The notes under the pieces: model-generated
Database searches by the model: none
What the model was told of the DNA's origin: nothing
What the model saw: only the letters and a program-made list of their open reading frames with translations
In this document: positions 1 through 5,162 of the stretch, in pieces
Position numbering within the stretch: the first letter of the stretch is position 1
Layout of the letters: each line of letters begins with the position of its first letter
Made by a program: the position numbers and the translations under genes
NCBI GenBank assembly: GCA_018262455.1
Contig: JAGSPR010000329.1
Location: forward strand, 1 to 7,701
Direction of reading: 5' to 3'
Origin: Deltaproteobacteria bacterium
GTDB lineage: Bacteria; Myxococcota; Polyangia; Haliangiales; Haliangiaceae
Length of the DNA: 7,701 bases

Positions 1-816
1 TTCGTGGCGATCAACTGCGGCGCGGTGCCCGAGCCGCTGCTCGAGAGCGAGCTGTTCGGGCACGTGCGTGGTTCGTTCACCGGTGCCGATCGAGATCGCC
101 GCGGCCTGTTCGAGGTCGCGGATGGCGGCACGTTGTTTCTCGACGAGATCGCCGATACCGGCGCCGCGATGCAAGCCAAGCTGTTGCGGGTGCTTCAGGA
201 CGGCCTGGTCCGTCGGGTCGGCGACACCAAGACCCTGAAGGTCGATGTCCGGATCATCGCGGCCAGCCATCACGCGCTGGCCGACCTGGTCACGGCCGGG
301 CGGTTTCGCGAGGATCTGCGGTTCCGGCTCGAGGTGATCACGATCCCGGTCCCCGCGCTTCGCGATCGCGACGGCGACGTGCCGTTGCTCGTCGAGAGCA
401 TGCTCGCCCAGCTGTGTGCCGGCGTACCCGGGAGGCCGCTCCCACGGGTCACCCGGGCGGCGATGCGCGCCCTGGGCCAGCATCCCTGGCCCGGTAACGT
501 CCGCGAGCTCGAGAACGCGCTCGCACGCGGGCTCGCGATGGGCGGCGATGTCATCGATCTGGCGGATCTACCGGACGCGATCGCGAACGCTGCCGCGCGC
601 CCCGAGCCGGCGAAGCCCGCACTCGGCGAGGATCTCCGGCTGAAGCCAGCGCTCGTCGCAACCGAACAGGCGTACATCACGGCCGCGATGACGCGGGCGA
701 AGCACAACCAGACCGTCGCGGCGCGGCTGCTCGGGCTATCGCGCTTCGGGCTTCAGAAGAAGCTGCGGCGCCTGGCCGGCGATCCCGACGACGCCGACAA
801 GGCCGAAGACGCGTAG
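1..816 (+). CDS. Sigma-54-dependent Fis-family transcriptional activator, C-terminal part (5' end outside window)
   Basis: This is a bacterial enhancer-binding protein that would use ATP hydrolysis to open sigma-54 RNA polymerase promoters. The reading frame is open from base 1, so the first residues and the sensory domain are missing; the visible part is 271 residues. In order, and numbered from base 1: the sigma-54 contact loop reads GSFTGA (24-29) in place of the usual GAFTGA; Walker B is GGTLFLDE (42-49); the arginine-finger region is RFREDLRFR (101-109); the sensor II region is WPGNVREL (163-170). A Fis-type helix-turn-helix follows (about 222-258, ending [13 protein letters not shown]). 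Walker A (GESGTGKE type) must lie upstream of the window. The stop is TAG at 814-816, only 14 bases from the stop of the convergent ATP-grasp gene, so there is no room for a separate terminator. The family call is secure; the signal sensed and the target genes cannot be told because the N-terminal domain is not visible. Confidence 0.95.
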   Translation, partial: FVAINCGAVPEPLLESELFGHVRGSFTGADRDRRGLFEVADGGTLFLDEIADTGAAMQAKLLRVLQDGLVRRVGDTKTLKVDVRIIAASHHALADLVTAGRFREDLRFRLEVITIPVPALRDRDGDVPLLVESMLAQLCAGVPGRPLPRVTRAAMRALGQHPWPGNVRELENALARGLAMGGDVIDLADLPDAIANAAARPEPAKPALGEDLRLKPALVATEQAYITAAMTRAKHNQTVAARLLGLSRFGLQKKLRRLAGDPDDADKAEDA

Positions 817-830
817 CGCGATCAACGTGC

Positions 831-1862
831 TCAGCGCGAGCGCTGGATCCGCCGCCATGCGGCCTGCGCGATATTGTCGACGAGCTGAGTGTAAGGAATC
901 CCCGCGACCTTGGCCGACCGCGCGACGCCGGCATCGGGCGAGATGTCGCAGTTCGGATTGATGTCGATGACCCAGGCATGGCCGGCCTTGTCGACCCGTA
1001 GATCGATCCGCCCGTAGTCTCGCAACCCGAGCGCCTCCCACGCCGCCCGCGCGATCTGCTCGACCGCCGCGACCATCGCCGGGGGCGCGTCGCGCAGCGG
1101 CACCGGCTTGGTGCCGACGAAGTCGACGTGGTCCTCCTCCCACTTCGCGGCGTAGCTCACGATGTGGGGACGATCGGCGGGCATCGCCGCGAAGTCGATC
1201 TCGTGGAGCGGTAGCACCTGCAAGGTGTCGCCGTTGCCGATCAGCGTCACGTTGATCTCTCGACCCTCGACATAGCGCTCGGCGAGCACGGGTTGCTCGA
1301 ACTCGCGCATCATGTCGCGGGCGCGCGCCCGCAGCTCGGACGGCGAGCGCACGAAGTTCGCTTCCGTGATCCCGACCGAGGCGTCCTCGTGCTCCAGCTT
1401 GAGGAACCACGGGTAATCGAGCGTCTCGAGCTCGGGGTCGTCGAGCGCCGCGACATCCCGCATCATGCGATGCGGTGGGGTGGCAATCCCGCGTCCGTTC
1501 AGGATGTCCTTCGTGCGGTGCTTGAACAGACACGACGCGAGCGAGAGCAGATCGGCGCCGGTGTACGGGATCCCGAACAGGTCGAGCAATCCGACGAACG
1601 TCGGCTCGTTGCGAGAATCACCTGCCATCGACTCGCAGAGGTTGAACACGAGATCGGGCTTGGATGCCCGGAGCCCTGAGAGCACGTCGAACACGTCGAG
1701 CCCCTTCATCCCGATGAGCTCGGTGCGGTAGCCCGCCTCCTGGAGTGCGGCGGTGATCTCTCGCGCGGATATCTCGACCGAGCTGACGTCGATGCCGGGC
1801 CCGGTGAGCTCCGCGTCGTAGTCGGTGTTGTAGAGGACGATGATCCGCTGGGGGCGATCCAC
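831..1862 (-). CDS. Divergent D-Ala-D-Ala-ligase-like ATP-grasp protein
   Basis: A 343-residue ATP-grasp ligase of the D-Ala-D-Ala ligase superfamily, expected to activate a carboxylate as acyl phosphate and join it to an amine. Homology shows in LFGIPYTGADLLSLA (95-109), the ATP-binding FLKLEHEDASVGI (153-165) and the metal-binding end: D287 in GRIDLRV, D300 and N302 in VIDINPN. It differs from true Ddl: the HG.WGEDG segment is replaced by FNLCESMAGDSRNEP (73-87), and the omega-loop Lys-Tyr pair of Ddl is Lys-Trp here (K240-W241 in SYAAKWEEDH). The substrate is therefore probably not two D-alanines, and I cannot name it. The start is GTG at 1862, 9 bases after the lipB stop and in the same frame as lipB; no good ribosome-binding site is visible, so it probably depends on translational coupling with lipB. 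It is the last gene of the minus-strand operon. Automatic pipelines would likely name it D-alanine--D-alanine ligase; the family is sure, the reaction is not. Confidence 0.88.
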   Translation of the reverse strand: MDRPQRIIVLYNTDYDAELTGPGIDVSSVEISAREITAALQEAGYRTELIGMKGLDVFDVLSGLRASKPDLVFNLCESMAGDSRNEPTFVGLLDLFGIPYTGADLLSLASCLFKHRTKDILNGRGIATPPHRMMRDVAALDDPELETLDYPWFLKLEHEDASVGITEANFVRSPSELRARARDMMREFEQPVLAERYVEGREINVTLIGNGDTLQVLPLHEIDFAAMPADRPHIVSYAAKWEEDHVDFVGTKPVPLRDAPPAMVAAVEQIARAAWEALGLRDYGRIDLRVDKAGHAWVIDINPNCDISPDAGVARSAKVAGIPYTQLVDNIAQAAWRRIQRSR

Positions 1863-1871
1863 GCGGCCAGG

Positions 1872-2498
1872 TTATCGCACGATCTCGGGCGGAGTAGCTC
1901 GCGCGAGCGACGCGACTACGCGCGGGCCGACTTCGATCGCGACGTCTTCCACGCGGATCGCGCGGCCGCCCGCGCGTGTCATGGAGAGCTGCGGGACGTC
2001 GAGCCCGCACGGCTTGATCCGTCGCCACATCGCATCCGGCGTGTCGACGTTCAGCGCGAAGCCATGCATGGTGACTCCGCGCGCGACGTGGATCCCGCAC
2101 GCCGCGACCTTCATCCCGTCGCGCCAGATGCCAGCCGGGTCGCGCCGCCAGGCGAGGTCATGCACGCCGAGCACGGCACAGGCGGAGGCGATCGCGCCTG
2201 CCACGGATGCGAGAAACTCCACGACGCTCCTGATCCGGACGATCGGATAGATCATCAGCTGCCCGGGCCCATGATAGGTGACCTCGCCGCCCCGCTCGAT
2301 GCGCTCCACGGGCACCCCGCCCGCGTCGATGATGTTCTCGACGGCCGCGGAGCGGCCGAGCGTGATCACCGGCGGATGCTCGCAGAGGTACACGACTCCG
2401 TCGCCGCCCGCCCACACGCGCTCCCGTGCGACGAGCTGATCGGCCAGGACGCGGCGATACTCCGCGCGTCCGAGCCAGTGCCAGCGCAGGCTCGTCAC
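1872..2498 (-). CDS. lipB: Lipoyl(octanoyl) transferase LipB
   Basis: LipB moves octanoate from octanoyl-acyl carrier protein to the lipoyl-domain lysine of 2-oxoacid dehydrogenases and the glycine cleavage H protein; LipA then inserts sulfur. The 208-residue length fits the family (about 210-230). The signature RGGEVTYHGPGQ is at residues 69-80, the catalytic lysine is K130 in GMKVAACGI, followed by RGVTMHGFALNV, and the catalytic cysteine is C164 in KPCGLD. The Lys-Cys spacing of 34 is the same as K135/C169 of E. coli LipB. The start GTG at 2498 is chosen because homology begins at once (SLRWHWLGRAEY) and because GTGA overlaps the TGA of the upstream gene by 4 bases, a typical translational-coupling arrangement. 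The stop is TAA at 1872-1874. No lipA is visible in the window. Cytoplasmic; complete and with all key residues present. Confidence 0.96.
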   Translation of the reverse strand: MTSLRWHWLGRAEYRRVLADQLVARERVWAGGDGVVYLCEHPPVITLGRSAAVENIIDAGGVPVERIERGGEVTYHGPGQLMIYPIVRIRSVVEFLASVAGAIASACAVLGVHDLAWRRDPAGIWRDGMKVAACGIHVARGVTMHGFALNVDTPDAMWRRIKPCGLDVPQLSMTRAGGRAIRVEDVAIEVGPRVVASLARATPPEIVR

Positions 2499-3985
2499 CC
2501 CGCGAGCAGCTCGTCGAGCAGCTGATCGTCGACGTAGTGCAGTGGCGCCGCAGCGCTCACCACCCCGACGCCCGCTGCGATCAACGCCGCCACCAGCTGG
2601 TCGCCGCAGATCACGGCGATCGACCGCCCGGCGCGCTCGAGCTCCTTCTCGGCATCCTCGGACAGCTCGCAGGGCGAGAACAGAAAGCCGGCGACGAGGT
2701 TCTTCGCTTCGACGCCGACCCGCAGCTCGCCGATGCCACGGCGATCGATCGGCTGGTCGCCGGAGCGTGCGCTGACGAGCACCGTGCGGCCGATGCCGGG
2801 CGCCGTCGCCGACGCGTAGCTGATCCCGCCGGTCCGCTTGACCCACGAGATCTCGCGGTATCCCGCCGCCACCAGGTACGCGTGGATCAGGCGCTCGAAG
2901 CCGGCGGGCGAAGCCTTCATGAGCCGCTGGGAGAGCGCGCGATGCGTCGCCCCGGCGAGCCGCGACAGCGCCGCGGCAAACCCTGCCTCGGCGTCGGCGG
3001 TCGCGCTCATCGAGACCGGGCCGGGCGCGAACAGGTCGCGACCGCGATACACGATGCGCGGCCGCAGCCCGAGCGTGCGGTAGCTGCGCTCGTCGCCGAT
3101 CAGCTCGGCCTTGAGCTGCGGCGTCACCTGATCTGGATCGCTCTCGATCAGGTTGCGCTTGCGCATCATCTGGGCGAGCTGGCGGACGGGGAGCGGCTGG
3201 CCATTGCGGAGCTGGGCGAACACGGTGGCCGCCGCCTCACCGAGCGGGGTGCCGACCCGCGCGAGCGCGTCGTGCATGTGGCCGTTGACCTGCGTCGGTG
3301 CGGGCGCCGGTGCTTGACCCGGCATGCGATCGCCCGACGGGCGCGGTGGCTGAGCCTCGCGGTACGGCTGCTGCTGCTGCTGTTGTGGAGGACGCTCGCG
3401 ATGCTGCGGCTCGCCCTGGCGGGGCTGCTGGGCGCCGGCGGCGCTCGCCGGCCGGGGCTGATCGCGGCGCGCCTGGCGGTCCTGATCGCGCACATCGCGG
3501 CGCTGGCGGCGCTGGTTGCGGCGGTCCTGCCAGTGCGCCTTGCGCTCGTCGCGGGCGTTGATCTCCGGCATCATCGGCCGATCTTCGTCGGCGGTCTGAC
3601 GATCCTGGTACTCGGCATGGGCGGTGGCCGGCGCCGTCAGATCCTCGCCGTAGATCGCTTTGAGCGCCAGCTCCTCCTCGGTGAGGGCGGGGACCGGCTG
3701 CGCCTCGATCGGAGTCTCCGCGATGATCTCGGCGTCCTGGATCTCTTCGACCTCGGGCGCACCGGTGGCGGCTGCCTTCGACACCTCGAGCTCCGTCGCG
3801 GCGCCTCCCGGGACCTGGGCAGCCTTCTCGGGCTTCTTCTTGGGACGCGGCGCTGGCTTCGGCGCTGGCTTCGTCGCCGGCTTCGCCTTCTTGGCAGGCG
3901 TAGGCGCCGGCTTCTTCGCGGCTGGTTTCTTCTTCTTCGCGCCCTGCCCGCCGGCCTCTCCGTCGGAGGTCTTCTGCTTCGTCAT
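2495..3985 (-). CDS. Probable DNA-binding protein: H1-like tail, winged-helix-like region and degenerate Mrr-type nuclease domain
   Basis: A 496-residue protein that I recognise only by parts. Residues 1-57 are Lys/Ala/Pro-rich and resemble a histone H1 tail. Residues 58-145 are acidic. Residues 145-225 are Arg/Gln-rich with a six-Gln run (201-206) and look disordered. Residues about 236-325 look like a winged helix of the HARE-HTH type (VFAQLRNGQPLPVRQLAQMM, then a strand ending RGRDLFAPGP). Residues about 345-480 follow the Mrr catalytic-domain pattern: FERLIHAYLVAAGY (363-376), GGIS (386-389), VLVSAR (402-407), IAVICGDQLVAALIAAGVGV (456-475). The usual catalytic Asp of GGID is Ser389, and the usual Gln-x-Lys is Ser405-Ala-Arg407, so cleavage is unlikely and a DNA-binding role is inferred. 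The start ATG at 3985 is preferred because the basic tail begins there and further extension would run into the divergent ddl gene. It heads the lipB operon. No membrane segment or signal peptide is visible. The gene is secure; the Mrr assignment is by eye and the winged-helix call is weaker. Confidence 0.82.
   Translation of the reverse strand: MTKQKTSDGEAGGQGAKKKKPAAKKPAPTPAKKAKPATKPAPKPAPRPKKKPEKAAQVPGGAATELEVSKAAATGAPEVEEIQDAEIIAETPIEAQPVPALTEEELALKAIYGEDLTAPATAHAEYQDRQTADEDRPMMPEINARDERKAHWQDRRNQRRQRRDVRDQDRQARRDQPRPASAAGAQQPRQGEPQHRERPPQQQQQQPYREAQPPRPSGDRMPGQAPAPAPTQVNGHMHDALARVGTPLGEAAATVFAQLRNGQPLPVRQLAQMMRKRNLIESDPDQVTPQLKAELIGDERSYRTLGLRPRIVYRGRDLFAPGPVSMSATADAEAGFAAALSRLAGATHRALSQRLMKASPAGFERLIHAYLVAAGYREISWVKRTGGISYASATAPGIGRTVLVSARSGDQPIDRRGIGELRVGVEAKNLVAGFLFSPCELSEDAEKELERAGRSIAVICGDQLVAALIAAGVGVVSAAAPLHYVDDQLLDELLAG
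3368..3385 (-). repeat. CAG-type trinucleotide run encoding six glutamines
   Basis: On the plus strand this is five CTG triplets followed by TTG. On the coding strand it is CAA followed by five CAG, giving Gln201-Gln206 of the Mrr-like protein. It lies in the Arg/Gln-rich linker, where length change would be tolerated. A run of identical triplets can vary by slippage between strains. Confidence 0.8.
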
Positions 3986-4157
3986 CGGAGGCTTCGTACC
4001 TGCGCGCCGAACATACGTCAAGGCGCCCAAAACTTGCCCGTGGTGCCTGGCGGCCCCTAGCGTGGGTTCTGCTGGAACCGGTGGGCCAGTGAAATGACAG
4101 CACGGTGGCTGTGCGTTTCCCCGGTGCGGCAAGCGGAAGCAGAAAGAGAGCACGGGC
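3986..4157. promoter_or_regulatory. Divergent intergenic region between the Mrr-like/lipB operon and ddl
   Basis: These 172 bases separate two genes transcribed away from each other, so both operons must be started here or from inside a neighbour. No convincing ORF or RNA gene is seen. Before ddl the sequence AAAGAGAG ends at 4150, 7 bases before the ATG at 4158, and is a reasonable ribosome-binding site. A 5-bp dyad GGTTC-TGCTG-GAACC lies at 4065-4079 and another, ACAGC-6-GCTGT, at 4097-4112. Both are short enough to occur by chance. I see no sigma-54 -24/-12 element. The presence of promoter function is inferred from gene orientation only. Confidence 0.55.
3993..4021 (-). promoter_or_regulatory. 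Candidate sigma-70-type promoter for the Mrr-like/lipB/ATP-grasp operon
   Basis: Reading the minus strand, TTGACG (4021-4016) matches the -35 consensus at five of six positions. After 17 bases comes TACGAA (3998-3993), which matches the -10 consensus at only three of six. The -10 hexamer ends 7 bases before the ATG at 3985, so a transcript from it would be leaderless or nearly so. This agrees with the lack of a clear Shine-Dalgarno sequence there. The -35 and spacing are good; the -10 is poor. Confidence 0.25.
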
Positions 4158-5156
4158 ATGCAGTCTCGCAAGATCGGAGTGTTACTCGGTGGGCTGTCCA
4201 GCGAGCGCGAGGTGTCGCTCCGGACCGGCGAGGCCGTCCTCGCGGCGCTCCGCGAGCGCGGCCACGATGTCGTGCCGATCTACGTCGATCGAGACGTCGA
4301 CGTCGCGCTCCGCCAGGAACGCATCGAGGTCGCGTTCGTCGCGCTCCACGGCCGGTGGGGGGAGGATGGCTGCGTCCAGGGCCTGCTCGAAGTCCTTGGG
4401 ATCCCATACACCGGCTCGGACGTGCTCGCATCGGCGCTGGCGATGCACAAGGGCAAGGCGAAGGAGCTGTTCCGGCTTCATAACCTGCCGACCCCTGCGT
4501 ACTACACACTCACCGGGTCCGATGCCGGCGATCTCGAAGGCGTGCATGGCGACTTCGGGTTCCCTTGCGTGGTCAAGCCGATCCGCGAGGGCAGCTCGGT
4601 CGGCGTCGCGATCTGCCAGTCGCTCGACGAGCTCGGCCCCGCGGTCGAGCGCGCGCTGTGCTTTGACGACGAGCTGCTGGTCGAGCGCTTCATCACCGGC
4701 AAGGAGATCTCGGTGGCGATCGTGGATGACCGCGCGCTCGGTGCCGTCGAGATCGCTCCAAGGGCAGGGTTCTACGACTACGCCAACAAGTACACGCGTG
4801 GCGCGACCGATTACTTCGTCCCCCCGCGGCTGTCGCCCGAGCGCTATCGCGGCGTGCTCGCCCAGGCGCTCCGTGCGCACACGGCGCTCGGTTGCAGCGG
4901 CGCGACCCGGGTCGACATGATGGTCAGCGACTCCGGGAACGAGTTCGTGCTCGAAGTCAACACGGTACCGGGCCTCACGCCGACGAGCTTGCTGCCGAAG
5001 ATCGCCGATGCAGCAGGCATCTCGTTCGGGGAGCTCTGCGAGCTGATGCTGGCTTCTGCGTCGCTGTCGACCCGGCGTGGCCGTGGCGAGCGCCGGGTGA
5101 TCCAGCGGCCGTACATCGGTGACGATCGCCGCGACGCGATGGTCGGGCATCACTGA
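4158..5156 (+). CDS. ddl: D-alanine--D-alanine ligase
   Basis: This cytoplasmic ATP-grasp enzyme joins two D-alanines for the end of the UDP-MurNAc-pentapeptide. All landmarks of true Ddl are present in the 332 residues: GGLSSEREVSLRTG with E16 (E15 of E. coli DdlB), HGRWGEDGCVQG (64-75), LGIPYTGSD (80-88), VKPIREGSSVGV (139-150) with the Ser-Ser pair 146-147, the omega loop GFYDYANKY with K211-Y212, and metal ligands D253, E266 and N268 in the order and spacing of D257/E270/N272 of DdlB. Tyr212 rather than His at that place argues for D-Ala-D-Ala over D-Ala-D-lactate. The ATG at 4158 has GAGAG 7 bases upstream and homology begins at residue 5. About 30 residues after the catalytic domain (303-332) form an Arg-rich tail not needed by the family. 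It is followed 6 bases later by the glycosyltransferase gene, probably in one operon. Confidence 0.97.
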   Translation: MQSRKIGVLLGGLSSEREVSLRTGEAVLAALRERGHDVVPIYVDRDVDVALRQERIEVAFVALHGRWGEDGCVQGLLEVLGIPYTGSDVLASALAMHKGKAKELFRLHNLPTPAYYTLTGSDAGDLEGVHGDFGFPCVVKPIREGSSVGVAICQSLDELGPAVERALCFDDELLVERFITGKEISVAIVDDRALGAVEIAPRAGFYDYANKYTRGATDYFVPPRLSPERYRGVLAQALRAHTALGCSGATRVDMMVSDSGNEFVLEVNTVPGLTPTSLLPKIADAAGISFGELCELMLASASLSTRRGRGERRVIQRPYIGDDRRDAMVGHH

Positions 5157-5162
5157 GCCAAC

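Noticed and set aside
817..830. Possible terminator between the sigma-54 activator and the ATP-grasp gene
   Set aside because: Only 14 bases separate the two stop codons and no hairpin with a T-tract is seen.
2499..2846. An upstream extension of lipB to an ATG at 2846
   Set aside because: The added 116 residues are Arg-rich, overlap the Mrr-like domain in another frame and lie before the known LipB N-terminus. The GTG at 2498 fits length and the GTGA coupling.
2426..4060. A 544-codon open frame on the plus strand, opposite the Mrr-like gene
   Set aside because: It encodes Arg/Leu/Gly-rich sequence with no recognisable motif and lies antisense to a gene with domain evidence. Long antisense frames are expected at this G+C content.
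4065..4079. Dyad GGTTC-TGCTG-GAACC as a regulator operator
   Set aside because: Five-base arms are expected by chance in a region of this length, and there is no second copy to support it.
3986..4171. An upstream extension of the Mrr-like gene to an ATG at 4171
   Set aside because: It would run through the whole divergent intergenic region and into ddl, and the extra residues show no pattern.
4182..5153. A 323-codon open frame on the minus strand, opposite ddl
   Set aside because: Antisense to a canonical ddl gene and without any family motif.
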